Source: Polaribacter glomeratus (GTDB taxonomy: Bacteria > Bacteroidota > Bacteroidia > Flavobacteriales > Flavobacteriaceae). Taken from it: 64,000 nt of DNA. Below the pieces are notes generated by a model, which was not told where the DNA came from, ran no database searches, and saw only the letters and a program-made list of their open reading frames with translations. The position numbers were made by a program, and so were the translations under genes. Positions 52,427 through 62,208 of this stretch are shown here, one piece after another. Location: the NCBI RefSeq assembly GCF_002954665.1, contig NZ_MSCM01000002.1, positions 1,495,303 through 1,559,302 on the forward strand. The letters are read 5' to 3'. How positions within the stretch are numbered: the stretch's first letter is position 1; each line of letters opens with the position of its first letter.

Positions 52427-53155
52427 ATGAATCTAATTATTGATGCAGGTAATACAAGAGTAAAAGTAGCTGTCTTTGAGCGAAGTAGGCTAGTAGAAGT
52501 GGTGATAATAGATAAAAAAAGATTTTTATCAGAAATAAAAAAAATAGTAAAAAAACATGAAATTTTTACCACAATCTTGTCTTCTGTCAGTTTTATATCA
52601 GAAAAAAAGCTAGAAAAATTAAAAAACACACTCAATTTAGTCATTTTATCGTCGTCAACAAATGTTCCTTTTACCAATTTATACGAAACTCCAAAAACTT
52701 TAGGCGTCGACAGAATTGCATTAGTTAGTGCTGCCGTAAAAAAGTTTCCAAATAAAAATATTTTAATTATTGATGCAGGAACTTGTATCACTTTTGATTT
52801 TGTAAATGATAAATCGGCTTATTTTGGTGGTGCAATTTCACCAGGTGTAGAGATGAGGTATAAAGCACTTCATACATTTACAAGTAAATTACCTATTGTA
52901 GAAAAAAATTATCCAAAAAATTTTATTGGCAATAATACAATAGAAAGCATTAATTCTGGTGTTGTAAATGGTGTTGTTCAGGAGATTGAGGGCGTAATTA
53001 ATCAATATAAAAATAAATTTAGCGATTTAACAGTTGTTTTAACAGGAGGAGATACAAATTTCTTGGCAAAACAATTAAAAAGTAGCATATTTGCGCATCA
53101 AAATTTTCTCCTTGAAGGATTAAATGAAATATTGATTTTTAACAAAAACAAATGA
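52427..53155 (+). CDS. coaX: Type III pantothenate kinase
   Basis: First step of coenzyme A synthesis. The 242 residues have the three ASKHA motifs: DAGNTRVKVAVFE (6-18), GVDRIALVSAAV (about 99-110) and DAGTCITFDFV (about 122-132), with GGAISPGVEMRYKALHTFTS after them. Length is normal. Its last four bases overlap the start of the outer-membrane protein gene (ATGA), beginning a long envelope-gene run. Confidence 0.96.
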   Translation: MNLIIDAGNTRVKVAVFERSRLVEVVIIDKKRFLSEIKKIVKKHEIFTTILSSVSFISEKKLEKLKNTLNLVILSSSTNVPFTNLYETPKTLGVDRIALVSAAVKKFPNKNILIIDAGTCITFDFVNDKSAYFGGAISPGVEMRYKALHTFTSKLPIVEKNYPKNFIGNNTIESINSGVVNGVVQEIEGVINQYKNKFSDLTVVLTGGDTNFLAKQLKSSIFAHQNFLLEGLNEILIFNKNK

Positions 53156-54438
53156 TTAAAAAGATTTTAGTAGCTTTCTTACTGTTAACTTCTGTAACTT
53201 TTTTAGCACAAAGAACAAATTCATCACCATATTCATATTTTGGTATTGGCGAAGAATTTAGCGGAACAACAGTAGAACAAAGTTCAATGGGGGGCATTGG
53301 TGTTGCTTTTAACCATTATAAATATTTAAATTTTACAAATCCTGCGGCTTATGCAGATTTAAGATATACTACTTATAGTTTTGGTATTTTAAATAATAAT
53401 TTAACAGTAAAAAGCAATATTTCTGAGCAGAATGCTAATTCAACAAGCTTATCGTACCTAGCTTTAGCATTTCCTATTGGTAACAAGGCAGGTCTTTCTA
53501 TTGGTTTACAGCCAGTTTCTTCTGTTGGGTACTCTTTGTCAAATTCAATACCAGACGGTATTGGTGGTGTTTCTGAAATATCAGTTTTTGCTGGTGATGG
53601 AGGAGTTAGTAGGGTATATGGTAGTTTCGGAATTAAAGTTGCCAAAGGATTATCTGTAGGATTAGAAGCAGATTATAGTTTTGGTAACATAGATAATAGT
53701 GTTATAAATCAAAAAGCTAACATTTCTTTAGCAACTAAATATAATGAAGTTACTGTTTTAGATGGTACTTCTGTAAAGTTAGGGGCGCAATATCAAAAAG
53801 AGTTAAAAAATAAGTTGATTTTAAATGCGGGAGCAACTTTTAAGGTAGGCAACAGTTTAAATGTTACCGGTAATGATTATTTATATTCATTCGCTTTTGG
53901 TGCTTCGGGATCTGAATCTCCAAGAGATACTGTTTCTACAAGCGAAATTAATGGTAAGTTTAACTTACCATTTAAATCTATTATAGGGTTTGGGTTAGGT
54001 AAACAAGATAAATGGTATGCTGGTTTAGAATATGAAAACCAAGATGCAATTTCTACAACAGGATTATTAGCAAGTACAAACGGGGCGTATCAATATGGTA
54101 GCTCTAATCGAATTTCTTTCGGAGGATTTTATTTACCTAAAATAAATTCCATCTCAAATTACTGGAATAGAGTAACTTATAGGGCAGGTGTTCGTTTAGA
54201 GAAGTCTGGTTTGCTAGTGGGAGGTTCAGAAACTAATACAAATTTCACTCCAATTGACGACTTTGGCATATCTTTTGGTTTAGGTTTACCACTACAACGA
54301 TTATCTACAGTAAATATGGGATTTGAGTTTGGTAAAAGAGGAACCATAAATAATAATTTAATTGAAGAAAATTATTTTAATTTTAGATTAAGTTTATCTT
54401 TGACGGATACTTGGTTCATTAAAAGAAAGATTGATTAA
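53152..54438 (+). CDS. Outer-membrane beta-barrel protein
   Basis: A 428-residue exported protein. The signal peptide ends at about residue 19 (VTFLAQ). The rest is many amphipathic strands with glycine/aromatic patterns (SPYSYFGIGEEFSGTTVEQS, then NPAAYADLRYTTYSFG), resembling FadL/PorV-type barrels. Ligand unknown. It is coupled to coaX by a four-base overlap and followed by the TPR gene 14 bases later; this coaX-barrel-TPR-lptC order is usual in Flavobacteriia. Confidence 0.82.
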   Translation: MIKKILVAFLLLTSVTFLAQRTNSSPYSYFGIGEEFSGTTVEQSSMGGIGVAFNHYKYLNFTNPAAYADLRYTTYSFGILNNNLTVKSNISEQNANSTSLSYLALAFPIGNKAGLSIGLQPVSSVGYSLSNSIPDGIGGVSEISVFAGDGGVSRVYGSFGIKVAKGLSVGLEADYSFGNIDNSVINQKANISLATKYNEVTVLDGTSVKLGAQYQKELKNKLILNAGATFKVGNSLNVTGNDYLYSFAFGASGSESPRDTVSTSEINGKFNLPFKSIIGFGLGKQDKWYAGLEYENQDAISTTGLLASTNGAYQYGSSNRISFGGFYLPKINSISNYWNRVTYRAGVRLEKSGLLVGGSETNTNFTPIDDFGISFGLGLPLQRLSTVNMGFEFGKRGTINNNLIEENYFNFRLSLSLTDTWFIKRKID

Positions 54439-54452
54439 CAAAAACATTAAAA

Positions 54453-55784
54453 ATGAAGAAAATTACCTTTTTACTAGCAGCTACAGTGCTTCTTGCAACT
54501 GTCAAAACAAACGCACAGGACGAAGCATTAAGAGAATGTACAATAAAGTATAACCTTTTTAAAGGCGATAACCAATCTAAAAAGTATGACGATGCTTACA
54601 CAAATTGGATTTATTTAATGGATAATTGTAAAGATTTATCTGTAAATATTTACAAATATGGAGCAGATTTAGTACAAGATATTAGAAAAGATCCTGTTTT
54701 AGCAAAAAGAGTATACGAACAAAGATTACAGTTCTTCCCAGATGATCATCCAGCTAAAGTGCATAGCGATTACGCTACATATTTAGCAGATAATAATTTA
54801 GCATCAGAAAAAGAAGTCTTTGTTATTTTAGAAAAAGCATACGAAATTTCTCCGCAAGAAATGGGTGTAAGAAATATCTATAAATATTTTCAAGGAGTTA
54901 CAGACAAATATAAAGACGAAAACCCTCAAAGAGTTTTTGATACTTATGATGATGTTGTAGAATCTGTAGGTGAAAAATTAGACGGTTATGCTAAAAGAAT
55001 CAATGAATTAACAGATTCTACCAAAGTATTAGACGCAAAAGAAACTAGATTGTTGCAAGCATACCAAATTAACTCTACAGCACTTGGTACTATAGAAGGA
55101 GGCTTAGATGCTATAATTTCTGAAATTGCTACTTGTGAACGATTAGTGCCTTTATATAAAAGAGATTTTGAAGCTAAGAAAGGAGATGCTATTTGGTTAA
55201 GAAGAGCGGTTTCTAGAATGTTTAATAAAGATTGTCAAGACGATCCAATGTTTGAAACTTTAGCAAAAGCGTATGCAGAAGCAACTCCTTCTCCAGATTC
55301 TTACTCATTTTACGCAGGTATTTTAGAGAAAAATGGAGATGTAAGTGGTGCAGTAGCCATGAGAAAAAAAGCATTTGATCTAGAAACAGATCCTTTAAAA
55401 AAATCTAGATATAAGTTAAAATTTGCTGAAACTGCTAAAAATAGAGGTCAATTAAGTGAAGCTAGAAGTTTAGCAAGAGAAGCTATAAGATACAATCCAA
55501 GTTCTGGTAGAGCATACTTATTAATTGCAAGATTGTACCAATCTAGTGTAAACAATTGTGGTGGTGATGAGTTTGAAAAGAGAATGGTTTACGCAGCAGC
55601 TTTAAGACAAGCTCAAATAGCTGAAAGTGTAGATCCAAGTATGTCTTCTGTTGCAAGAAAATATATAGACTCTTATAGAGCTAATTTGCCAAGCAAAAAA
55701 GTAATTTTTACTGCAGGTGTTGCACCTGGAAGTAGTTATACTATTAAATGTTGGATTGGAGAAACAGTAAGTGTACCTAATTAA
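54453..55784 (+). CDS. Exported TPR-repeat protein
   Basis: A 443-residue protein with a signal peptide (1-21, ending TVKTNAQ) and helical tetratricopeptide-like repeats across the mature part. The clearest lie near the C-terminus (DSYSFYAGILEKNGDVSGAV, then GQLSEARSLAREAIRYNPSS and GRAYLLIARLYQSS). Probably a periplasmic scaffold. It stands directly before lptC: its TAA is followed without gap by the lptC start, and the transcript runs into a terminator-like hairpin inside lptC. Confidence 0.85.
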   Translation: MKKITFLLAATVLLATVKTNAQDEALRECTIKYNLFKGDNQSKKYDDAYTNWIYLMDNCKDLSVNIYKYGADLVQDIRKDPVLAKRVYEQRLQFFPDDHPAKVHSDYATYLADNNLASEKEVFVILEKAYEISPQEMGVRNIYKYFQGVTDKYKDENPQRVFDTYDDVVESVGEKLDGYAKRINELTDSTKVLDAKETRLLQAYQINSTALGTIEGGLDAIISEIATCERLVPLYKRDFEAKKGDAIWLRRAVSRMFNKDCQDDPMFETLAKAYAEATPSPDSYSFYAGILEKNGDVSGAVAMRKKAFDLETDPLKKSRYKLKFAETAKNRGQLSEARSLAREAIRYNPSSGRAYLLIARLYQSSVNNCGGDEFEKRMVYAAALRQAQIAESVDPSMSSVARKYIDSYRANLPSKKVIFTAGVAPGSSYTIKCWIGETVSVPN

Positions 55785-56357
55785 TTGTTTGTGCGTAATT
55801 ACAAAAAAATAATATCTAAAAGCATTGCTGTTACATTTGTAACAGCAATGCTTTTTTCTTGTGATAACAATACGCAAAAAGTAAGAGACTTTTTAGCAGA
55901 CAAAAACTTACCAGTTGGTACTGCAAAAGATGCGTATCATGTTTATAAAGATTCTGGTAGAATTACATCAAAATTAATAACACCTTTGTTGTTAGATTTT
56001 AGCAATAGAAAAGAACACCCTTATAGTGAGTTTCCTAAAGGAATCAAAATAATCAATTTTGAGAAAAACGGAAGAGATTCAATCACTATTACAGGAAACT
56101 ATGCTATATCTTACCCAAAGACAACAATATCAGAACTTAAAGGAAATGTAGTTGTGGTAAATCATACAGAAAAATCTAGATTAGAAACAGCGCAATTATT
56201 TTGGGATGAAACCACAGAATACTTTGTTTCAGAAAAAGCTTTTAAATTAATGACTGAAAAAGACACCGTTTTTGGAGTTGGTTTTGAGTCAAAAGAAGAT
56301 TTATCTAAACATTTAGCAAAAAAAACAACAGGAAAATTAGAAACATCAGAAGAATAA
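55785..56357 (+). CDS. lptC: LPS export protein LptC, non-ATG start
   Basis: Periplasmic bridge component of LPS export. The ~190-residue product opens with a lipoprotein signal ending TAMLFS-C, so it is anchored by lipid rather than by the usual N-terminal helix. The mature part has the LptC/OstA beta pattern (KIINFEKNGRDSITITGNYA, then EKSRLETAQLFWDETTEYFV). No ATG precedes the signal peptide: the start must be TTG at 55785 or GTG at 55791. The codons of the signal peptide form a perfect terminator-like hairpin at 55818-55857. Confidence 0.88.
   Translation: MFVRNYKKIISKSIAVTFVTAMLFSCDNNTQKVRDFLADKNLPVGTAKDAYHVYKDSGRITSKLITPLLLDFSNRKEHPYSEFPKGIKIINFEKNGRDSITITGNYAISYPKTTISELKGNVVVVNHTEKSRLETAQLFWDETTEYFVSEKAFKLMTEKDTVFGVGFESKEDLSKHLAKKTTGKLETSEE
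55818..55857 (+). terminator. Terminator-shaped hairpin inside the lptC signal-peptide codons
   Basis: AAAAGCATTGCTGTTACA pairs perfectly with its complement over 18 bp with a two-base loop, and six T follow (55852-55857). It starts 34 bases after the TPR gene stop. By shape it is a strong intrinsic terminator, yet it encodes residues about 12-25 of LptC. It may end most TPR transcripts and let a part read on. Confidence 0.6.
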
Positions 56358-56361
56358 TTTT

Positions 56362-56562
56362 ATGAATAACATTTGGAAATTTTTTCAATACGGATACTTA
56401 TTAATAGCAATTATTTGTTTAATAGAAGGTATAGTTCGTTTTAACTCTGATAAAGAAAAAGCGTTCTTTTTTATCGGCTTCTCAATTTTTATTACCTTAG
56501 TGTTTTTCTTTAAAAGACATTTTAGGAAAAAAGTTGAAAAAAGAAACAACCAAAATAAATAG
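56362..56562 (+). CDS. Small two-span membrane protein
   Basis: A 66-residue protein: span one about 8-26 (FQYGYLLIAIICLIEGIV), a polar loop FNSDKEKA, span two about 36-52 and a strongly basic tail (KRHFRKKVEKRNNQNK). It lies four bases after lptC and 15 before the CNNM gene, so it belongs to this operon. Function unknown. Confidence 0.78.
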   Translation: MNNIWKFFQYGYLLIAIICLIEGIVRFNSDKEKAFFFIGFSIFITLVFFFKRHFRKKVEKRNNQNK

Positions 56563-56577
56563 CATTTTACTCTTTAA

Positions 56578-57843
56578 ATGGAAGTTGAACTTATAGTTAT
56601 AATTGTATCTATTTTATTATCTGCGTTTTTTTCGGGGATGGAAATTGCATTTTTTTCTGCCAATAAGATGCATATCGAATTAGAGAAGAAAAGAGATGGT
56701 TTTATACCAAGAATTTTAACAAAAATTACACAAAAATCTTCAAAATTTATTACCACAATGCTAGTAGGTAATAATATTTCTTTAGTAATTTATAGCTATT
56801 TTATGGGTAAATTCTTAATAAGAATATTGCCAATAGATAGTTTTAATGAGTTTACTGTTTTATTTATTCAAACAATTATCTCTACAATCGTTATTTTAGT
56901 AACAGCCGAGTTTTTACCAAAAGCAATCTTTAGAATTTATGCAAACGAAGTCTTAAAACTTTTTGTTGTACCAGCATATATTTTCTATAATTTATTTCAC
57001 TTCTTTTCTGAGTTTATTACCTTAATCTCAGACTTTTTTTTACGTGTTTTTTTTAAAACAAATGCAGACGAAATGCAAACTGTATTTAGTAAAGAAGAGT
57101 TAGGAATTTATATAAATGAACAATTAGAAACGGGTAATATAGACAATGAAGTAGATTCTGAAATTCAAATTTTTCAGAATGCGCTAGGTTTTCATAATGT
57201 AAAGGCAAGAGAAGTTATGGTGCCAAGAACAGAAATTGTGTCTGTAGAAATTCATGAAACTGTAGTGAATCTAAAAAATATTTTCATAGAAACAGGATTG
57301 TCAAAAGTTTTAGTTTATAAAACATCTTTAGATGACGTTCTTGGTTATGTAAATGCATTTGAATTATTTAAAAAACCAAAAACTATAAAATCAATTTTAC
57401 TTCCATTAGAAATTGTGCCAGAATCTATGATGATTAATGATTTACTAAATACGTTGATAAAAAAACGTAAAAGTGTAGCCGTTGTTATTGATGAATACGG
57501 CGGAACATCAGGAATGATCACTGTAGAAGACATTGTTGAAGAATTGTTTGGTGAAATAGAAGATGAACACGATTCTCAAGAATTTTTAGAAGAAAAAATA
57601 AGTGATTCAAAATTCAACTTTTCGGCAAGATTAGAAATTGATTATTTAAATGAAGAATACGATTTAAACATACCAAAGTCAGAAGCATACGAAACTTTAG
57701 GTGGTTATATTATTGAGCACACCGAAAATATCCCAAGCGAAAAAGAACATATAGATATAGAAGATTTTGAATTTAGAATTCTAAAAATGAGCGGTGCTAA
57801 AATAGACGAAGTCTCTCTTAAAATTTTAAATCAAGGAGATTAA
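56578..57843 (+). CDS. CNNM/CBS/CorC-HlyC family transporter
   Basis: A 421-residue inner-membrane protein. The CNNM transmembrane domain spans residues ~1-190, opening ILLSAFFSGMEIAFFSANKM. Two CBS domains follow (about 205-330; REVMVPRTEIVSVE and SVAVVIDEYGGTSGMITVED), then a CorC_HlyC domain (about 340-418). Such proteins export divalent cations such as Mg2+. GldE of gliding bacteria belongs to the same family, but no gldD neighbour is seen here. Confidence 0.9.
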   Translation: MEVELIVIIVSILLSAFFSGMEIAFFSANKMHIELEKKRDGFIPRILTKITQKSSKFITTMLVGNNISLVIYSYFMGKFLIRILPIDSFNEFTVLFIQTIISTIVILVTAEFLPKAIFRIYANEVLKLFVVPAYIFYNLFHFFSEFITLISDFFLRVFFKTNADEMQTVFSKEELGIYINEQLETGNIDNEVDSEIQIFQNALGFHNVKAREVMVPRTEIVSVEIHETVVNLKNIFIETGLSKVLVYKTSLDDVLGYVNAFELFKKPKTIKSILLPLEIVPESMMINDLLNTLIKKRKSVAVVIDEYGGTSGMITVEDIVEELFGEIEDEHDSQEFLEEKISDSKFNFSARLEIDYLNEEYDLNIPKSEAYETLGGYIIEHTENIPSEKEHIDIEDFEFRILKMSGAKIDEVSLKILNQGD

Positions 57844-57907
57844 AGTTTTAAATTAAAGTTTTACCCTAAAATTGCGTGTAACCTCCTACTAATAAGTGTA
57901 AAATGGG

Positions 57908-57939
57908 TTGCAAGATTAAAACCAAAAACCGTATATTCG
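57908..57939 (+). promoter_or_regulatory. Promoter of the PpiD-like gene
   Basis: TTG (57908-57910), 21 bases, then TATATTCG (57932-57939), a TTCG variant of the -7 consensus, 27 bases before the ATG. Confidence 0.5.
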
Positions 57940-57965
57940 CGAACTGAAAATAAATAAAAAGACGT

Positions 57966-60056
57966 ATGGCAGTTTTATCAAAAATTAGAGAACGTTCAAT
58001 GTTCTTAATCATCATTATAGGTTTAGCACTTTTTGCTTTTGTACTAGACCCTTCTACTCTTGGTGATTTTTTTAACTCTAGTAAAGTAAATGAAATAGGT
58101 GAAATTAATGGAGAATCGATTTCTAGAGAAGAGTTTGTACAAGAATTAGAAGATTATAAACAACAAGCAGGAGGCCAAGTTTCTGAAATGCAAGCAGCAA
58201 AAACTGTTTGGGATAATATTTTAAGAAAAAAAATATATAAAAATCAGTTAACTGGAGCAGGTATTACAATTGGAGAAGCAGATGTTTGGAATGAACTTGT
58301 AAATGCACCATTTGTACAAAATAATCCAGAATATCAAACTGAATCTGGTTTATTTGATGTTTCTAAATTCAAACAATTTTTAGCTACAGAAAAAGAAAAT
58401 AAAACTGCAATGTGGTCTCAATGGTCTACTTATATGAATCAAATTAGAGACAATGCAGAAACAAACACTTACAATAATTTAGTAGCTGCTGGTTTAGGCG
58501 CTTCTTTAAAAGAAGGTGAACTAGAATATTTATTAGAAAACACGAAACTAAATGCTCAATTCGTTTTTGTGCCTTACACTAGCATTGCAGACAGTGACGT
58601 TAAAATTAATAAATCTGAAGTTGAAAGCTATATTAAAAATCATAAGGAAGATTTTAAAGTAGAGGCTTCTAGAGACATTTCTTATGTTCAATTTAATATC
58701 ATTGCTACGCCTGCGGATGAAGAAGTGATAAAAAATAATATTTCAGCTTTAATTGAAGATTTTAAAGTTTCTACAAACGAAGCTGTGTTTTTATCAGAAA
58801 ATGGTTCAGACACGAGTTTAAATGAAAGTTTTCAATTCAAGAATTTATTAAATCAAGAAACATCAGCACAGATTTTTGAAGCAAATAAAGGAGATGTTGT
58901 TGGTCCTTATAAAGATAAAGATTATTTTAAAATTTCTAAGATTTTAGAAGTTTCTCAGATGCCAGATTCTGCAAGAGCAAGTCATATATTAATTCCGTTT
59001 GCAGGTTCTCAAAGAGTTGCTGCAGATGTAACTAGAACAGAAGATGAAGCTAAAATATTAGCAGATAGCCTTTTGTCAGTCGTTAAAGGTAATGTTGGTA
59101 AGTTTGGCGAATTGGCAAAAACTTTTTCTTCGGATTTAGGATCTGGAGCAAAAAACGGCGATCTAGATTGGTTTAATTATAATAGAATGACACCTCTTTT
59201 TAGAGATTTTTGTTTTCAAGGTAAAAAAGGAGATATGGGAGTAGTTAAAACTCCATTTGGTTTTCATGTTATAAAAATCGATGATCAAAAGAACAATCAA
59301 AAAGTAGTTAAATTAGCTACTTATGGTAGAAAGATTATTGCATCTGAAGCTACAGAAAATGTTACTTTTAGAAATGCTGAAGAATTTGCATTAGCAGTGT
59401 CTAAAAATAACAAGTTTGATGAATTAGCAAAAGAGAAAAAATACGAACCAAGGTCTGCTGTAGGCTTAAAAGTTTTAGACGAAAGTGTTGCCGGTTTAGG
59501 CAATCAAAGACAAATTGTAAGTTGGGCTTTTGGTAAAGAAACTAAAGTAAATGATTTTAAACGTTTTGATTTAGATGGAAGTCATGTAGTTGCTTTTGTA
59601 ACAAGTTCTCAAGAAAAAGGGTTAATGTCTGCAGAAAAAGCTACAAATACTGTAAGACCTATTCTATTAAATGAAAAGAAAGCAGCATTAATTAGTGATA
59701 AATTAAAAGGTAGTTCTTTAGCAGATATTGCAGCTGCAAACAGTGAAACAGTTAGAACATCTAACGGACTTACTTTAAAAAGTCCTACATTATCTGGAAT
59801 TGGAGTTGAACCAAAAATTGTTGGAGCAATGTATAACGCACCAATAAATAAAGTAATTAATTCTGTGCAAGGAGATAGAGGTGTGTATACTTTTAAAGTA
59901 ACAAGTAGAGAGTTACCTACAGCATTGCCAAATTACGATACAAACAGAAAAAGAATTTCTGAAGACAGAAAAAGACAAACTTTTAAAATGTATGAAGCAA
60001 TTAAAAACGCTTCTGAAATAGAAGATAATAGAGCAATGATGTATAGTGCAAACTAA
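57966..60056 (+). CDS. Membrane-anchored peptidyl-prolyl isomerase (SurA/PpiD type)
   Basis: A 696-residue periplasmic folding factor. One membrane span near the start (SMFLIIIIGLALFAFVLD, about 11-28) anchors it. A SurA_N-like chaperone region (about 40-170) follows, then a parvulin domain (about 335-450, DSARASHILIPFAGSQRVAA, then FGELAKTFSSDLGSGAKNGD and TPFGFHVIKI), then a second chaperone part. It probably helps outer-membrane proteins fold. It has its own promoter and a terminator. Confidence 0.93.
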   Translation: MAVLSKIRERSMFLIIIIGLALFAFVLDPSTLGDFFNSSKVNEIGEINGESISREEFVQELEDYKQQAGGQVSEMQAAKTVWDNILRKKIYKNQLTGAGITIGEADVWNELVNAPFVQNNPEYQTESGLFDVSKFKQFLATEKENKTAMWSQWSTYMNQIRDNAETNTYNNLVAAGLGASLKEGELEYLLENTKLNAQFVFVPYTSIADSDVKINKSEVESYIKNHKEDFKVEASRDISYVQFNIIATPADEEVIKNNISALIEDFKVSTNEAVFLSENGSDTSLNESFQFKNLLNQETSAQIFEANKGDVVGPYKDKDYFKISKILEVSQMPDSARASHILIPFAGSQRVAADVTRTEDEAKILADSLLSVVKGNVGKFGELAKTFSSDLGSGAKNGDLDWFNYNRMTPLFRDFCFQGKKGDMGVVKTPFGFHVIKIDDQKNNQKVVKLATYGRKIIASEATENVTFRNAEEFALAVSKNNKFDELAKEKKYEPRSAVGLKVLDESVAGLGNQRQIVSWAFGKETKVNDFKRFDLDGSHVVAFVTSSQEKGLMSAEKATNTVRPILLNEKKAALISDKLKGSSLADIAAANSETVRTSNGLTLKSPTLSGIGVEPKIVGAMYNAPINKVINSVQGDRGVYTFKVTSRELPTALPNYDTNRKRISEDRKRQTFKMYEAIKNASEIEDNRAMMYSAN

Positions 60057-60080
60057 TATGTAGCTTTTATTTTCAATCAA

Positions 60081-60117
60081 AAAAAAATCCGTTCAAATAT
60101 ATTGAACGGATTTTTTT
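60081..60117 (+). terminator. Terminator of the PpiD-like gene
   Basis: AAAAATCCGTTCAA / TTGAACGGATTTTT is a long perfect stem with A and T flanks. Confidence 0.92.
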
Positions 60118-60302
60118 ATGCTTTAATTCTATAGTTGTATGTGTCTAAGCCTATAAACAATTACCTTTTGGTTCTCTTAGTGGTAGTATATAGTTTAAAA
60201 TAGATTCCTATATCTAAAACTTTTTGCTGTTTTTTTCATATTCAAAATACTTTTTTTTGAGTTTACCAAAGTTAAATTCAAAGTATGAAATAGTGTTATA
60301 AA
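60118..60302. other. Gap between convergent ppiD-like and rho genes
   Basis: No gene or firm structure is seen in these ~185 bases between the two terminators. Confidence 0.5.
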
Positions 60303-60332
60303 AAAAACCTTTTTGATTTCTCAAAAAGGTTT
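60303..60332 (-). terminator. rho terminator
   Basis: AAACCTTTTTGA / TCAAAAAGGTTT with a run of T on the minus strand, about 34 bases beyond the rho stop. Confidence 0.8.
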
Positions 60333-60365
60333 CGCATATTTTTTTAGATCTAATTGAAAAGCTTT

Positions 60366-62090
60366 TTATCCATTCATTGAGATCAAAAACTCATCATTAT
60401 TTTTAGAAAATTTAATTCTATCATTAATAAATTCCATTGCTTCTATAGGATTCATGTCTGCAAGATACTTGCGTAACACCCACATTCTTTGCACTGTTTT
60501 TGCATCTAGTAATAAATCATCACGTCTTGTAGAAGATTTAATTAAATCGATGGCAGGATAAATACGTCTATTAGAAATATTTCTATCTAATTGAAGTTCC
60601 ATGTTTCCAGTTCCTTTAAATTCCTCGAAAATTACTTCGTCCATTTTAGAACCAGTTTCTGTAAGTGCAGTAGCTATGATTGTTAAAGAACCACCACCTT
60701 CTATGTTTCTAGCAGCCCCAAAGAAACGTTTTGGCTTGTGCAATGCATTTGCATCAATACCACCAGAAAGTATTTTTCCTGATGCAGGAGCAACTGTATT
60801 ATAAGCTCTTGCTAAACGAGTAATTGAATCTAAAAGGATAACAACATCGTGTCCACATTCTACCAAACGTTTTGCTTTTTCTAAAACAATATTTGCAACA
60901 CGTACATGTTTGTCTGCTGGCTCATCAAAAGTAGATGCTACAACTTCACCACGAACACTTCTTTGCATATCAGTAACTTCTTCAGGACGTTCATCGATCA
61001 ATAATACAATTTGATAAACCTCTGGATGATTCATTGCAATTGCATTCGCAATGTCTTTTAACAACATTGTTTTACCAGTTTTAGGTTGCGCAACGATCAT
61101 ACCACGCTGGCCTTTTCCTAAAGGAGAAAATAAGTCTATAATTCTTGTTGATAAAGAACTTCCTTTTTCTGCTAAATTGAATTTTTCTTCTGGAAATAAA
61201 GGTGTTAAGTGTTCAAAAGAAACTCGATCTCTAACAATATTTGGGTTTAACCCGTTAATTTTAGAAACTCTAATTAAAGGAAAATATTTTTCACCTTCTT
61301 TAGGTGGTCTAACATTTCCTCTAACAGTGTCACCGGTTTTTAAACCAAACAATTTAATTTGAGACTGAGAAACATAAATATCATCTGGTGATGATAAATA
61401 ATTATAATCAGAAGAACGTAAAAAACCGTAACCATCAGGCATCATCTCTAACACACCTTCACTTTCAATAATTCCATCAAATTCAAAATCTGGATCTTTA
61501 TATCTGTTTCCAGACTTATTACCCCTATTTGTATTGCTTTTAGAGTTATTAGGTTCCTTACTCTTATTTTTAGGAAGATTACTATTTCTTGGCGGATTCC
61601 TGTTTGGATTATTGTTAACAGGTTTTAATTCCTTTTTAACTTTAGGCTCAGTAGTTGAATCAGCTGACGTATTTACAGCATCATCTTCCTTTTTATCCTG
61701 TTTTGCTCTTGGTTTTGGAGGAGCTCTTTTTTCTATTACCTTCTTAACTTCTACTTTCTTCTCTAAAATAGTTGTTTTTTCTAAAGGTGTTTTTTCCTCT
61801 AAAGTATTCGTTTGCGCTATAGTTTCTGTCTTTTCTACAGTTCTAGTTTCAACAGTCGCTTTTTTTGGCTGAATTTTTTTAACAACTCTTCTTCTTTTTG
61901 GTTTGTCAGTTTTTGAAGTTTCTGACACCTCAGAGTTTGAGGTTTTAACAGGAGTTGCCGCTTGCGTATCTAATATTTGATAAACTAAGTCTAATTTTTT
62001 TAATTGACTTGTTTTTGTTAGTCCAATAGATTTGGCAACTACTTGTAAGTCAGCAAGTGTTTTTTCTTTTAGTTCAGAAATTTCGAACAT
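60366..62090 (-). CDS. rho: Transcription termination factor Rho with long basic insert
   Basis: Hexameric RNA helicase that ends transcription. The 574 residues have a Rho_N domain (about 1-48, LKEKTLADLQVVAKSIGLTK), then a ~150-residue low-complexity basic insert rich in Lys, Pro, Asn and Thr (about 50-200, such as NNNPNRNPPRNSNLPKNKSK), the RNA-binding cold-shock domain (about 205-280, GVLEMMPDGYGFLRSSDYNY), and the ATPase with Walker A QPKTGKT (about 340) and VILLDSITRLARAYN. The insert makes it ~150 residues longer than E. coli Rho, as is common in Bacteroidota. Confidence 0.97.
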   Translation of the reverse strand: MFEISELKEKTLADLQVVAKSIGLTKTSQLKKLDLVYQILDTQAATPVKTSNSEVSETSKTDKPKRRRVVKKIQPKKATVETRTVEKTETIAQTNTLEEKTPLEKTTILEKKVEVKKVIEKRAPPKPRAKQDKKEDDAVNTSADSTTEPKVKKELKPVNNNPNRNPPRNSNLPKNKSKEPNNSKSNTNRGNKSGNRYKDPDFEFDGIIESEGVLEMMPDGYGFLRSSDYNYLSSPDDIYVSQSQIKLFGLKTGDTVRGNVRPPKEGEKYFPLIRVSKINGLNPNIVRDRVSFEHLTPLFPEEKFNLAEKGSSLSTRIIDLFSPLGKGQRGMIVAQPKTGKTMLLKDIANAIAMNHPEVYQIVLLIDERPEEVTDMQRSVRGEVVASTFDEPADKHVRVANIVLEKAKRLVECGHDVVILLDSITRLARAYNTVAPASGKILSGGIDANALHKPKRFFGAARNIEGGGSLTIIATALTETGSKMDEVIFEEFKGTGNMELQLDRNISNRRIYPAIDLIKSSTRRDDLLLDAKTVQRMWVLRKYLADMNPIEAMEFINDRIKFSKNNDEFLISMNG

Positions 62091-62208
62091 TTATGTATAT
62101 ATTAAGTTAAATTAATCTTAAGCAGTTAAGATGTTACAAATTGTTTTTCTTGATTTTACTGATTGTATATAGTGCTATACAATATGATTTTGTGTGGTTA
62201 TTACTTTA

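Noticed and set aside
55848..55850. ATG in lptC as the true start
   Set aside because: Starting there leaves only MLFSC before the lipid cysteine, too short for a signal peptide.
60235..60292. Loose inverted repeat TTTCATA ... TATGAAA between the PpiD-like gene and rho
   Set aside because: Short arms far apart in very AT-rich DNA; expected by chance.
61534..61872. Plus-strand open frame of 112 codons opposite rho
   Set aside because: It arises from the low-complexity basic insert of rho; its Leu/Phe/Val-rich product is an artefact of that composition.
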